The notes: generated by a model not told the origin, from the sequence alone. Shown: positions 49,764 to 63,237, counted from the first letter of the stretch. The stretch is DNA of 64,000 bases from Cokeromyces recurvatus (GCF_025118155.1 NW_026251387.1:757001-821000); one strand, 5' to 3'. Numbers and translations: made by a program.

Positions 49764-52700
49764 ATGAGCAAAATAAGAGGGAGTAATCTAAGAAAAAAAG
49801 ATAATGATTTTGATCGCAACAGTAAATTATTAATTATAAAAGAAGGTGCTCCTAATGTTGAAAGACAGCTTTTTGATCCTCACACAGATCATCCAATCCG
49901 CTTTAACAAAAATAATAAAAGTGACAATGAACCAAGAAATAAGGAAACAAATGGGTCGTATTGTCAATCTCCTTCTAGAAAACCATTAGCCGATTTTGCT
50001 AGAAGACCTCCACCCACTTCTGGAAGACGTTTATGGACCGCAGACATTCCTTCAGTCCATGGTCCACCAAAATCAAGAAATGAAGAAAAATCAATAATTC
50101 CAAAAATAGTATTGTCACCAAATCCTAAAACAAAGTTAGAGAAAAAGGTGTTAACACCTACTACAAGTCCAAAACTAATCCAAGCCGATATTGTTTCATT
50201 AAACCCAGAGGAATTACAAAAGGATGCTCAGCGAAAAAAATTAAAATCATTGGTTGTAAATCTTCGTACGATTGAATCTAAGCTAAAGGATTTAGTCATA
50301 TCATCTCGTTCATTACCTTGTTTTTATGATACTAAAGCACTCGAGGATCATGATACACGACGATCTAAACTAGTGGCTGAAGAGGGGCAAAATATACTTA
50401 CGGAGCAAGATATTTTAGATGCTGAGAAGGTTTGGAAGGAAAAAATTGACCTTCATTTATCTCTTGGTGAAAAATATTTAGAGATTTTGAAATGCGATTT
50501 CGACTACGCTGAGAAGAAAGGGTTAGAAAGTTTATGCTGGAAGAAGGCAATTTACAGCTTGGTAGATCAGTTTAGAAAGGCATTGACTAATATTACTGAT
50601 CATCTCAATACTACACCAATTAATTCAGCAGAAATTAAAGAAGAGGAATGTGTTTCATCGAAGGGAACGCAATCTAATAGTGACTTGGCTACTATCTTAT
50701 TAGATGATTGCGCTGTTGATGATAGCCTTACAGAAATGCCAGTTATTCATGAGGGCGGTGGAATGACTTTTGTCAAACTAGAAAACCCAAAGCCAGACAA
50801 AATTGAAGAGAATAATCATAAACTTCGACTGAAGCAAATGCATATTACCCTCACTCTCTTTTTAAAATATCTTGATTTAGCTGACAATTTCTATTTACAA
50901 CTTACTACCTTCTTAAAGGATATAGACAATGAAGAAGATGATGATATAGAAAAATATTTAGTTCAGTGGAGACGAACTAAAAAATACAAGTGGTATTCGT
51001 GTATTCCATTAAGAGGAGATATAGCGAGATATAGATGGTCTTCTATTCCTAAAGAGGAATACATACCTCCAGTTCCTTTGGAGAATGATATGGACTATGA
51101 TGATATGAATTCACGTTATAAATCTGAAATCACTAAATGGACCAAATCAGAAGCATTCAAAGAAGCTTGGAAAAGATATTTCTTAGGTATTTGGCTTATG
51201 CCAGCAAAGGGTAATTTGTACTTTAATTTATCCTTGCTCTTACAGCAATCCCAATCGTCACAATCCTTACAAGGCTATGAATTTCATAAACTCTATTTCA
51301 GTATTCGCAGTTTAATGGTACGACATAATGGATTCTTAAATGCTAGGGAAAGTATACTGGCTCTTTTCGAAGGAAATAGGCGTTGGATTAAGAAATATCT
51401 TGATTCAAATACTGCTGGTTCAAAATCTAAAAATAAGCGTACTAGCAGTAAAGCAAAGTTATCAATTTTGACAGATAAGAATTTAATTATCCCAGCTTTA
51501 TTTATTCGTCTTCACGGTTTACTTTTTACTAAAATTGGATTAGATGAGCTACCTAGAATAAAACGGTCGTTTTTTAATGCGCTCTTTGGAGATTCAGAAC
51601 CTCAAATAATACAGACTCAATTTGAACAACTTCAAATTTCGAAAGAAAATCCTAAGGAAGATCAAAGTTCTACTGCAAACGATCATAAACAGCTATCTAT
51701 GGATCATTTGTTTTGGTTTGAAATGGTTATTTTATGTATTTCATCATTGTATACTTATGATTTTGCCAATTCAAAGTTGACAAAACTGCTCTCTGTTAAT
51801 TCAGCTAGACTATTTTACTCTAATGAGAAAGAGGAATATCAAGAATTACTAGAAGATGTAAAGGAGAATATCTTATTTACTTATGGGATCGATTTGACAT
51901 GCCAAATTGCCACTGAATTGTTTCAACGATATATTGATTCACGTCTTCTTTTCCCTACTATTCCTTCACTCCCTCATCTACCTTATGTTTCATTGAAATT
52001 TATGGATATCAAAGATTTTTTGTTTGACCCTGTTCAAGATAATGAAGGCAATAGAATTCATCTAAAAGAAGAAGAGGAAGAGACGAGGGAGACAGATATA
52101 TATGCCTGGCTAATATATATTGAGACTTTATTCCATTGGATGGTATTAAACGGTATATGTCTTCGCACACAAGATCAGCCTTCTTTATGGGAGGCACTGA
52201 TAAGTGATATTGGCTATGATCTTGTTGCATATCAAAGGAAAAGATTTCCATTAACAGATAACGGTTCTTATAATTCTAAAATTTCACCTGCTTTTTGGCC
52301 TCTCTTGATTCAATTTTTAAACAAGCTTTTATTGGAAATACCCAATGAAATCAAATATGATATAGTCAACAAGCACTTGATGGAGGACAACAGTCAAAAG
52401 ACGACACTAGATTCTACATTAGAATATTCATTTTCTAAGAATATAATGTCCATTATGGGCTCACAACCTGATCTTCCAGAAGAGGATCTTTTAAGAGGCT
52501 TAGGCTGGGTGGATGATATACATGGTAGATTTTTAAAATTAGAGCCAGTTATGGAGGATACTTGTAAGTTACCAATTCATAATATTGACATGATTACTCG
52601 ACGAAAGATAAAGATTTTGGAATATGGATTTACGTTAGTCAAGGTAATAAATGATAATCATAGTCTTATTATATTGTTAAACCAATTAGTTTATAGCATT

Positions 52701-53652
52701 TGGATGATCTACTTTATTATGACCCAGTAGAAGAAATATTTACAGTATCCAAATCAATAGAAAAAAGGGTGTCTACATTAAAACCTGCTGCAACTTCAGA
52801 ATCCTCACTTACTAAGCAGCAGACAGCAGTTGAAAATTTATATGAGGAAAATACGATGACGATAGCAGAAATAGAAGATGATGTATTATTATCGAGTGAA
52901 ACTGAATTTGATGAACAAAATGATGGAGATGATATTATGACACAATTGAAAAAGAGACGTGAGCAACTTCAGTCTATTGTAGCTAGTGCAGAAGCAGAAG
53001 AACGTTTTGGATATCGCCGTTTACCTGCTCGTGCCATGGAAAGAGAAGCTCGCTTAAATTACTTACGTGAGCGCATTATTCCTGGTAAAACAGTTTTGGT
53101 TCTTGATACAAATTGTTTTATTGGGCATATTGAGCATGTTAAATATTTACTTGAATCTCAAAAATGGTCGATCGTTATACCACTTGTTGGTAATTATTTT
53201 ATTTTATTTTTTTTTATTTTAACCTTTAAACCTAAGGGTTATTTTTTTTTTTTTCGTATTTAGTTGTTACTGAATTGGATGGCTTAAAGACAAACACACA
53301 AAAATTGGGACTTGTAGCTCAACAAGGTATCGAACTAATAGAGCATTCATTGGCTAATAAGCCTAAACAAAGTACTTGTTTACGAATTCAAACATCACAT
53401 AACAATTTTATGAATGATATTTCAATTCGCTCAGAACAATTTGTATTTGGAGAAACAGATAAAAACCTTGATGATTTAATTCTTTCAACATGTTTATGGT
53501 GGACATCTCAACAAAACTCATCAAATAATAGTCATCAAACTGTTCCCGTTTGTTTAATTACAGGTGATCGAAATTTAAGCGTAAAGGCTCGTGCTAGAGA
53601 CGTTGAAGTAGTACCTGTATCTGCTATTATCCAATTAACCCCTAAAAATTAA
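49764..53652 (+). CDS. SMG6/EST1-like protein with PIN nuclease domain
   Basis: SMG6 cleaves mRNAs in nonsense-mediated decay, and EST1 proteins act at telomeres. Exons 49764-52643, 52697-53189 and 53264-53652 close in phase to about 1253 residues. After a basic leader comes the EST1/14-3-3-like region (KDLVISSRSLPCFYDTKALE, then AEKVWKEKIDLHLSLGEKYL) and the tetratricopeptide-like DNA/RNA-binding block (RYRWSS, FHKLYFSIRSLMVRHNGFLN). The C-terminal PIN domain keeps its acidic residues in LVLDTNCFIG (about 1097), VVTELDGLK, KNLDDLILS and ITGDRNLSVKA, so it should be catalytic, as in SMG6 and unlike EST1 of budding yeast. The last intron falls inside the PIN domain between IPLV and VTELDG. Confidence 0.92.
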
Positions 53653-54002
53653 TTATTAAAAAAAAAAAAAAATGTCAATAATATTATATAAAATCAACGT
53701 TATTTGCTATTTATGAAAGATCCAGATAATTAACACAGCGACTGATAACTTGATGACAATACAAATTGTGAATAATAATAAATATGTAGAAAAGAAATAT
53801 ACTTATTTACACACACAAAAAACAAGTAAATGGTAGTCATTACTATTATTATATGAAGGCTATCAATTATGATACTCCTGATTTAAAGAGAACCAATCAT
53901 ATTATAATGTAACATTTCATCATTTCATTTCGTGTATAAAAAGCAATGATTTGATTTATATCATTGCTTTGTTTTCGTTTCATTTTTTTTTATTTTTGTT
54001 AA
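53653..54002. promoter_or_regulatory. Neutral trehalase promoter region
   Basis: 350 bp between the SMG6-like stop and the trehalase ATG. A TATAAAAA box lies at about 53935-53942 and overlaps a hairpin (53940-53970). A T-rich run follows just before the start codon. Confidence 0.5.
53940..53970 (+). promoter_or_regulatory. 11-bp hairpin next to the trehalase TATA-like box
   Basis: Arms AAAGCAATGAT and ATCATTGCTTT pair exactly around a 9-nt loop. The structure starts inside the TATAAAAA sequence and ends 32 bp before the ATG. It could be in the leader RNA or serve as a palindromic binding site. Confidence 0.5.
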
Positions 54003-56737
54003 ATGCAAGTATCTACAGCCAAACATGTTACGATTCTCGATCAAGAAGAGATAATAGTAGATGTCCATGCTCCTGCAAAGACATATTATACTACTGGTAG
54101 CAACGCTGGTAATGTTGTCCATCGTTTACGTACACTATCTGTAATATTACAAATGATTCTACTTGTATACATATATAATATATATATGCATATATATTTA
54201 TTTATTTTATATATGAATAGGGACAACAACATGTATTGAATAACGATAAAAATGATTTAATCCCTCCAAGAAAAAGAAGAGGTTCTCATGGTAAAAAAAA
54301 ATAAAATAAATAAAGTTGTATTGCTCTTATTAAACTATCTAATTATCTCCTCTTACTTTTGTATATGTATATTATAATTTATTTATTTATTTATTTATTT
54401 TCCATTTCTTTTTTTTTTCCTCTCATATATATGTATATATAAATAATAGATGATAAATATAAAGCAAGAAAGTTTTTACTTGACGTTAAGGATACACAAA
54501 GAGTCTTGGTTGAGCAAGAAGATACAGATGGAGATTTTCAAATTACAGTCAATGATTTAGGACCAAAGACGCTCTCTGTTGGAAGCGCAGATTCAGGTGG
54601 GTATCGTAAGATTGAGATTCGAGGCACCTATATGTTGTCCAACTTATTACAAGAGCTTGCTCTTGCAGAAGATTATGGTAGAAAGTATATTGTCTTGGAT
54701 GAGGCACGTTTAAGTGAAAACCCAGTAGATCGTCTTTCTCGAATGATTCGACATCATTTCTGGGATGGCTTAACTCGTCGTATCGATGCTGAGGGACTTG
54801 AGCGGATATGTATGGATCCTAAAAATAGATCTGCTAATCATAGTCCGAGAATTTATATCCCTTATGATGAAGAAGAGGAGGTATTTGAATATTACCAAAA
54901 TGTTGCCAATACTAAAAAGATGTGGGGGCTTGAAGTTGAGAGACTTCCTCAAGATATCACAGCTGAATATGTTCAAGGTATTAATGATAGACCGGGTATC
55001 CTGTCTTTAGCTCTCAAGAAGGTGGTCACGGATATCGAGACGGGTGAATTTACTTTTATAGGTGTTCCATTTGTTGTCCCAGGGGGTCGATTCAACGAGA
55101 TGTATGGTTGGGACTCTTATTTTGAAGCGTTGGGCCTCTTGATTGATGATCGTCTAGAGTTGGCTCAAGGGATGGTTGAGAATTTTGCTTATGAGATCAA
55201 ACATTATGGGAAAATTTTGAATGCCAATCGTTCCTATTATCTAACTCGATCACAGCCACCCTTTTTAACAGATATGGCACGTCAAGTCTATTTAAAATTA
55301 ACAATGTCTGACGATGAAAATAAAGAATGGTTACGAAGCGTCTTGCAAGCTGCCATCAAGGAGTATCACACCGTATGGATGGCTGAACCTCGTTTAGATC
55401 CCAAGACCCAATTATCACGGTTTAGACCCGATGGGAAGGGTATCCCGCCTGAGACTGAAGCATCTCATTTCGACCACGTCATTCAACCCTATGCTTCTCG
55501 TGCAGGGTTATCTATTGTTGACTATATGGAAGAGTATAATAAGGGTACCTTGATAGAACCTGAGCTAGATGAGTATTTCTTACATGATCGTGCTGTACGT
55601 GAATCTGGACATGATACGACATACCGATATGAGGGACGTTGTGCTGATTTGGCTACAATTGATTTAAATAGTTTACTTTATAAATATGAAACGGATATTG
55701 CTGATATGATAACAGATTATTTAAATGATGACTTGGTTGACTATCATGGTGTAAAGCAAGATGCAGATATATGGCGTGAAAGGGCGCGTTTAAGATTAGA
55801 GCGCATGAATACATATCTTTGGAATGAAGAAAAGGGCATGTATTTTGATTATGACACTGTGAAGGGAAAGCAAAGTGATTATGAAACAGTAACCACATTC
55901 TGGACCATGTGGGCAAAGTGTGCTAGTCAAGAACAGGTCGAAAAAATGATACATTTGGCTCTCCCTAAATTTGAAGTCATGGGTGGTCTTGTTTCAGGAA
56001 CTGCTGAATCAAGAGGCATAATTAGTTTAGATAGACCTAATCGTCAATGGGATTTTCCATTTGGTTGGGCACCTCATCAAATACTTGCTTGGAAAGGCTT
56101 TGAAAATTATGGCAAGACTGATATCCAACAAAGACTTGCTTATCGTTGGTTATACATGTAAAAAAAAAAAAGGTAATACCACATTATTATTTATGCTAAT
56201 AATATGATTAGGATCACAAAATCATTTGTTGATTTCAATGGTGTTGTTCCTGAAAAATATGACGTAGTTAGTTTGACACATAAAGTTCAAGTAGAATATG
56301 GTAATGTAGGTGTCGACTTTAAATATATACCACGCGAAGGTTTCGGTTGGATGAACGCCTCATATCAAATTGGATTAAGTATGATAACAAAACAAATGCG
56401 GCGAGCCCTTGGTACTTGTACTAGACCAGATCTATTCTTTGAAAAATATTTAGCAAGAAAACAACAAGAAGAATCTATTAAAGTTGTTCAAGCTGCAAGG
56501 GAAATTACTCAAGATGGTCAAACAACGACTGCAATTACCTTGATTGTACCTTCAGAATCATCTGTTATTATCCAGGATTCTTTTAATAGTAGTTATATAC
56601 AAAGAAAAACACCTGTTTTAACACCTGAAAATAGTAATCATGATATTATTGCATCTGCTTTAATCGTGGAAGAAGAAGAAGAAGTGATTACTCCTCATCA
56701 TAATCATCATCACCATACCGATTATTTTAGTGTATAA
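54003..56737 (+). CDS. NTH1: Neutral (cytosolic) trehalase, GH37
   Basis: It hydrolyses cytosolic trehalose to two glucose molecules. Exons 54003-54140, 54221-54290, 54450-56157 and 56212-56737 close in phase to about 813 residues. Both GH37 signatures are intact: [15 protein letters not shown] and [10 protein letters not shown]. There is no signal peptide. The N-terminal extension has a protein kinase A site PPRKRRGSH (Ser about 68) and a calcium-loop sequence [12 protein letters not shown] (about 94-105), both typical of the regulated neutral class, so activation by cAMP-dependent phosphorylation with 14-3-3 and calcium is likely by family knowledge. The C-terminal 90 residues (acidic run, then HHNHHHHT) extend past the conserved catalytic domain and are low in complexity. 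Confidence 0.96.
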
Positions 56738-57210
56738 ATAATAAACAATGTTGTTTATGTACCTATTTTTTTTGTTTATCAGGGGCATGTAACACACGAT
56801 TAGCACAAATATAGATAAATGCATTTTTTTTTAGGCATTTTATGTACCTGAAATTCAACTATTTTTTTTTACATAAACGTTTTCTCTCCTTTATAATAAT
56901 AAAAAACCTTTATTATGCATGTAATACAAAAAATGCTGATCAATAATCCTTTATCTATTTTAAGCAATGAAAGCGCATTATTATCTATGTATAATACACA
57001 AATAAAGTATACATTTATTTTATATATAAAATGGCTTAAATGCAAAAAATAAATAAAAAATAAGTGAAGAAATAAAATAAAATAAAATAAACACATATTT
57101 AAAATAAACAATAATATATACCTAATAAATAATATAAATATTTATATAAATATATTCATATATAATTATATTTACAGATTTTTTTTTCCCTTCTTCTTTT
57201 TGATTTTAGT
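56738..57210. other. Convergent intergenic region
   Basis: 472 bp between the 3' ends of the trehalase and cyclin genes. T-rich, with A-rich and AAATA-type repeats near 57074-57090. No gene was recognised. Confidence 0.5.
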
Positions 57211-57983
57211 TTAACAATTAGTAATAGATTCCAGTTTATCTGCTGTATCTGTTGAATGCATTATGAATAAATTGGAAGAAGAACAAGATTGAATTTTTTT
57301 AGTATTAGTTTGTGAATGATTTAACCTGTGACCAGCAGTAGTTGTATAACAAATTATGGGTTGATAATCTTCCTTTTTATAAAAATCAACTTTTTTTAAA
57401 TAAATGATACTCTTTATACGATTATTCCAGTGCATTAATAATCGATTTCCATATTGCTGTAATTCTTCAATTTGAATATTTAACTTGAAGTTATTTAATT
57501 TTAAGAATTGTAATTCAAGAGCATTTAATTCCGTTACAGGTAATCCTCCTACCTATTATTATTATTATTTTAAGTGAATAAATAATACTAACAAAAAAAA
57601 AAAAAGAGTACCTTTGCATATCTAGCATTTGTATAATACATATCAGAAAAGAATTTACTAGCAACCATAATACCTGTTATGATAAGACGATGTATATTAT
57701 ATGAATCTATTCTTAATCCAGTCAAATTCCGAGACATTCGATCAAGATAAATTAAGAGGCTTATAAAGCATTCATTTGCACAAGGACAATACTTTAAAAT
57801 ACGTGCAAGATAAGATTGTATATCAATAGTTGGAATAGATCTTGCGTAAAAGCAACTATAAGGAGACTGTCGTGAAGAATATTGAAGTTTATCATTTGTT
57901 TTTGTAATTCGTTCTAATAAATAAGTAACTATTTTAATAGTATCCGATGTTGGGTATCTAACAAGATCATAATAACAAGTCAT
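57211..57983 (-). CDS. PHO80-like (Pcl-type) cyclin
   Basis: Pho80-like cyclins activate Pho85-type kinases in nutrient and glycogen signalling. Exons 57612-57983 and 57211-57552 close in phase to about 237 residues. The cyclin box is recognised from SIPTIDIQSYLARILKYCPC, FISLLIYLDRMSR, NIHRLIITGIMVASKFFSDM and YAKVGGLPVTELNALELQFL; the KY-C block and LIYLDR, VASKFF and GG-ELN blocks are family hallmarks. The C-terminal 100 residues are divergent. It is convergent with the trehalase gene. Confidence 0.9.
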
Positions 57984-59363
57984 GTTGATTAAATATATTT
58001 ATATGTATAAGAAAAAAAAAAAAAAAAAAAGGGGAAAGAAAAGTATAAGATTTAAAAATAAAGAAAACAATAACTTTAATACAAATAAACCCCGATTTGT
58101 TCCGTACTAAATGCTATTATTTTATTTATTTATTTATATTACTTAATATGTATAGTGTTATAGTCCATACTATATATTTCTAGTAGGTATGATTAAATCG
58201 AGAAAATAAAGAAAGATATTAAAGACTTGGTTATGAATAATACATTACATGTATATATATGTGTATATAAATATATATCTATATAAATATATAACTATAT
58301 CAATATATGCCTGTATAAATATATGTCTATATATCTGTATATATCATTCTATTATGAGTATTTATATTTATTAAAATAATGTAACACGACCAACTAGTAA
58401 TTGTTCTTAAAATAGCTTTGACCCTGATTTTTACACACATACCAACTAAAAAAAAAAAAATTGTAGTATGATTGACATGTTAGTTATTATCATTTATATT
58501 CATTACATATTTGTTCACAATAACTGGAGACTAAAAGTATAATATGACTTTTGTTAACATACTAGTGATCTCTTCTCACTGGAAAAGTATACTACCTTAT
58601 CCTTCAATAATAAAAATAAAAAAAAGTAGAACGAAGGAGAATGTTTGAATTTTCGTTATCGCTAATAGTTACCAAGATAAAATTTATATAATTATCTTTT
58701 CAATAAAGAGATTAGTTCTTCCTTCCTTTTTATCTTCTTTACTGTTAATTTAGTATTCTTGATAACTGTAAGTCTCCTTTTCATCTCTTTTAAATAATAA
58801 TAAATTATCATTTCTTGTTAATAGTAGTGACTTGGAATCATGTTGATGCTTATTATATATAGACTTAACACTATGACGTATATCTGTTTGATACTATTGA
58901 TACTGTTTCATATTATTATTGATAATAAGGAGGTTTGAAAATGATGTGATGTTAGATGTAAGAAAAAAAAAACTTGTTTTACTTCTGACTTGATAATGTT
59001 ATGTTACTAATCCTTAGTAATACAAATGTATGAAAATAAGCATTCGTAAATGTTTATAAAAGATTCTGCAAATAATAAGATATATTCAGAATAGTAAACA
59101 TTAAAAAGGGACTTTATTAGATCGAGAATTCTAACCTGAATCTATAGTGAGTCTACTTGAACACTCTACCGAGAATTAGTGAAGCTGGGGCAGAATTACC
59201 TCCTTTCCCCTCTTTTTTTTTCTAATTAAAGCATTATATACATAATTTTAGCCTTTTTGACAGCAATGCTTAATTATATTTATTAGTATTAGTTTATGTG
59301 TAGTAAACATGAATGATACACACAAAAAAAAAAAAAAAAAAGAGGAAATAGTTGTTATGAAAG
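57984..59363. other. Intergenic, no gene seen
   Basis: 1.38 kb with an A run near 58010-58030 upstream of the cyclin start and an imperfect TATATAAATATATG-type repeat at 58245-58350. An A run also lies near 59323-59341, next to the following gene. No coding region was recognised. Confidence 0.5.
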
Positions 59364-60397
59364 CTACAAACCAAGATTGATAGGCTTTAAATAAGTAAAG
59401 TCAAAATGTCGATTATTAGTTGCTAAAATAGCTCTAGGAGGAGAAGAAGGGAGATCAAGAAGAGTATTTCTTTGCTGGTCATTATTAAGTATCAGATGAT
59501 CACTCGCTCGATTAAGTATTTTCTCTTCATTTTCTATCTTTGTTATATTAAATGAATAGGTATTAATAATTGACACAGTGTTTCTATTGCTAAATTGATT
59601 TGTTTGAAACTGGTTTTCATATAATATTGGTTCTTGCATGATAAATAAATCACTAATAGAAGAACGGTTTTTTATATTTGAGAATGAATATATAGACGAC
59701 AATAATACTAGCAACCAAACACTAATTGTAACAAATGCTGTGTACAAAGTTTTAGTATTAATACGTATAAATATATAAAGAAAAATAAATGTGTGATAAT
59801 TCTTACATATTATAATCATAGTATTTGCAAAATTACATGCTTTGGAGCTTACTATAGTGTTACTGTTACCAAATTTGTCAAAATAAATATCTGTGATTAA
59901 TACAGATATATTTCGCTTTTTACATGAGGATAGTCCTATAGATGTATATATAAATATAATATTTTAAAGTTACATACATACACATATACATATATATCTA
60001 TGTGTGTGTAGTGTTAAAATAGTCTATAGTCCGTACCATGAAAATACATCAAAATATTGACTGAAATTAGCGTCCAAAGAAAAATAATTATGGCTGATAA
60101 ACATATTTCTAGTATCAATGCTCTTTTTGATAATAAAATAGATTTGTTTTCTAAGAGACATGGAACCATTCGAAGGTATGAACATAGTAAAAGGAAAGCA
60201 GCAAACAATGAAATTGCTCCTAATATTAGTAAAATGTACTCTTGTGGTCCTGATTTTGCGGCAATAATTAATCCTTGATTTGTATTCTTTGTTTCATTTA
60301 AAGCCAAAGCATTTAATATAATAACTGAAATACTTAAATATTGAATTATATATAACAGTGATATATGAATTATATCTTTATTCTTTCCTTGCAACAT
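59364..60397 (-). CDS. Four-TM protein, possibly MARVEL-like
   Basis: Exons 60037-60397 and 59364-59935 close in phase 1 to about 310 residues. Four hydrophobic segments are seen: HISLLYIIQYLSISVIILNA, EYILLILGAISLFAAFLLLC, ALILEICLSAIIIFLWTLIS and ALYTAFVTISVWLLVLLSSI (approximate), with an extracellular-type loop between TM3 and TM4 holding two Cys (SSCKK, SKACNF). After TM4 is a polar tail of about 130 residues ending PINLGL. The spacing resembles fungal MARVEL domain proteins, but no conserved residue proves it. The intron join extends an otherwise broken frame through FGNSNTIVSSKACN. Confidence 0.65.
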
Positions 60398-60906
60398 TAA
60401 TGTATATAATGCAAAAAGAAAAAGAAAACAAAGAGCTTGAAAGGGCGCGAAAAAATTATTTTAAAGATTCTCTCCTGAAATAATAAGGAAAAAAAAACAA
60501 AGTCCCCTTTATTATTCTACATAATGTATACGCACATATATAAGAACTGATTTAAACAAATGCATAAGGCTATACACAATAATTATCTATTTTATGCTTC
60601 TATATAAAACATGCTTGCTAATGTCTTTACATACATTTATTGTAATGGACAATAAACTGTTTTGCTTTTTCACTTACAATACATATACAAATATATCTTT
60701 GATGTTCAAGTCTAACTTTTTAAACTATGTTGGTACACCTGTTTTATGATAGCTATTTCTAATTTATGTAAATTACGTCATTTTTGTACTAAAATATTTT
60801 GAATTTTGAAATTATATATTCATCATATCCTTTTTTTTCCTCCTTTCCTTTCTCTTCCCTTCTATTTTCTCTTTTCTTTTATAAATATATACATCTATAA
60901 ACAATC
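60398..60906. promoter_or_regulatory. Divergent intergenic region
   Basis: 509 bp between the four-TM gene and a small plus-strand gene. The last 80 bp before the plus-strand start are pyrimidine-rich (60829-60880), a usual fungal leader feature. No other gene was recognised. Confidence 0.45.
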
Positions 60907-61483
60907 ATGTCAGAAGATAATTTAAATGACTTGGCTTTGAAGTATCAATCATTACGTAATGGTTCTAGTAAAGGAGCTGATAATGATGAAAAATATAAAA
61001 TTATGAAGGTATGAAATGTAAAGACATGGTAAAAATATAAATTAATATTCAAAAAAAAAAAAAAGACTTTAGGTGACCAACTTGGCTTACCCGGTACATC
61101 CGCAGCAGATATTTTATCAAAACTTGGTAAGCCTGATGAATTAACACCATCACTTGAGCATTCTACAGAAGCTGTCCTACAAACTATGCCGGGTAAGAAT
61201 AGAGAATTGAACTTTTTTTTTTTATGCACAAGTATTAAAATGTCATTTTAAAGGTCCGACTATTCCAACAGCTTCATCAGCAACTACAAATCAACAACCA
61301 TTTTATTTTGTATATTATCTTGAGCCCAAGAAAGACTATCTTTATTTTAAGGTAACATTCTATTGATGTAATCAATATATATGAATATGTATATACATAT
61401 ATATTCTTATTCTTATTACGTGTCATATACAGATTGACCCTATTAAAGAGACTGTCATTACTTCTGATTGGCGCAAATCTTAA
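60907..61483 (+). CDS. Small uncharacterised protein
   Basis: I do not recognise a named family. Exons 60907-61008, 61066-61192, 61254-61351 and 61433-61483 close in phase to about 125 residues. It has an N-terminal polar helix-like part (DLALKYQSLRNG), a middle segment with GLPGTSAADILSKLG, a low-complexity Thr/Ala/Pro linker, and a C-terminal block FYFVYYLEPKKDYLYFKIDP ending in ITSDWRKS. The FYFVYY..DYLYF..W pattern looks like a compact beta-type domain found in fungal hypothetical proteins, but this is from memory only. Phase-consistent introns and an ATG in a pyrimidine-rich leader support a real gene. Confidence 0.72.
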
Positions 61484-62442
61484 GAAGAACTACTATATGA
61501 TATGGGCACATTCATTTTTGTACGAAATAAATGCTATAAATTACATGAAAATAAATCTATTTTTTTCTTCTTCTTCTATTCAATGTTTGTATTTTATTGT
61601 ATAAATTTCAAGGAAAAAAAGATTAATTTATACAGCATATACACAAAACTGTTTATATCTTAACACACCCATATAATCTTCTGCTACACAAGTATATCAT
61701 ATTTTAATCTCAATGATTGATATAAATTATCTTTTATTTAACTTGAGTGTTATAAACTCACGAAAAAAGGTCTTCTGCCTTCTATTATACCTGTAATGAG
61801 TTTAAATTTACACGTTGATAATTCAGTAATAATAGTTACAAAGATGCCCACTCACCACAGTTTACTTTTTTTTTTTTCTTAACTAGCCAAGTATCATTTT
61901 TCTTTTTACTCTACTACAAGTTATTGATACAAAGTTTTTTTTTTTCCTTTTTCGGCTTAAATAGATGGAATTATTATTAAAAAGGTTTAACAAATGGGCG
62001 CAGCAACAGCAGCAGCAAAGCAAATAAAGTATAACTTGTCAAGTGATATAGAATAGAGGAAAGATGAGAGGAGAAAGAAATAAGAGGACAGTCTTCAACT
62101 TAGAGACAGCAAGAACATATGCTATATAGATAGTTAGACATAGCTGGGCGGATATAGATTACTAGAAAAATGGCTTTCTATATTAATTCAAAGATAAATG
62201 TGGCTAAAATAAATAAATAATTAAAAACGTGAACACGGGAATTGCACAGCCATCGATCAGAGCAATATAAATATGAAAAGATGACTGCTGCCGAAAGAAA
62301 AGAATATTGACAGATACTAGCTACTGAATTATATAAATTGGACCAGTACAAATGATTCAAATCATGTCTCATTTACAGTTATGAACATGTACACCTTCCT
62401 AATAGAATCGATTTTTGGTCTATTGTAATGCACATGAAAATC

Positions 62443-62485
<43 letters not shown>

Positions 62486-62657
62486 CACCGAAAAGAGCAT
62501 GAACAGAATAAATTATATAAAGCAGTTCAATAATATATAATCAGGAGACTAAAGTGCTTTATGTTACACTAAAAAAAAAAAAAAAAACGAACACACTTCG
62601 GTCCTTTTCTTTTCTTTTTCTTTTTCCTTTATACATAAAACTTGTACGTTAGCTAAT
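61484..62657. other. Intergenic, TM2 gene promoter side
   Basis: 1.17 kb between two plus-strand genes. Contains a short CAG/CAA run (62000-62025), the 41-nt T tract at 62445-62485, an A run near 62571-62587 and a pyrimidine-rich leader (62600-62630) before the next start. No coding region was recognised. Confidence 0.5.
62445..62485. repeat. 41-nt T tract upstream of the TM2 gene
   Basis: Uninterrupted T run about 170 bp before the TM2-protein start codon, similar in placement to the tracts upstream of the SUR7-like and MGA2/SPT23-like genes. Confidence 0.8.
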
Positions 62658-63162
62658 ATGAACCATGATGAAGAATCTCCTTTAATTCCAAGAAATGACA
62701 ATCAGTCTAATGGATCTTGGAGACAAAAATTTCAACGAATTACACACAAACATCGTTTTCGTATTATTATTAGTTGGCTCATTATACTTTCTATAACTGC
62801 TGTCTTGACTCTATCTTTACATTTTACTCTTAAAGATAAAGAAATGCCCCATGTATCAGATAATAATGAAAATTTGAATGAAATGTGTGTATCCGATCGT
62901 AGTTGGTTTGTTGCCTTAATGCTTTCTATCTTCTTTGGGCCTCTAGGTAAAACTAACTAATACATGTATACATTTGTATAAGTATCCATTTATAATTAAA
63001 TATATATCGTTAGGCATTGATCGTTTCTATCTTGGTTATATTTTCCTTGGTATCATTAAACTTTTAACTGCTGGTCTTGGCGGTGTTTGGTGGACTGTCG
63101 ATGTCATTTTAATTGCTTTAAATGTTTTAAATGATCATCCTCATGGCTGTCATCTTCGATAA
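62658..63162 (+). CDS. TM2 domain protein
   Basis: Exons 62658-62946 and 63014-63162 close in phase 1 to about 145 residues. One N-terminal membrane segment (IIISWLIILSITAVLTLSLH) precedes the TM2 domain: SWFVALMLSIFFGPLGIDRF, YLGYIFLGIIKLLTAGLGG and VWWTVDVILIALN, with the family's G-x-D-RFYLG turn. The function of fungal TM2 proteins is unknown. The N-terminus is acidic with a possible di-Leu-like PLIP sorting signal. Confidence 0.88.
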
Positions 63163-63237
63163 TAATCATAATAATAATCATAATCATAATAATAAATTAC
63201 AGTGTATTACACATATTTTACTTTATTATTTAATTAT

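Noticed and set aside
60057..60278. 73-codon plus-strand open frame opposite the four-TM gene
   Set aside because: It is antisense to exon 1 of the four-TM gene, whose hydrophobic pattern is convincing.
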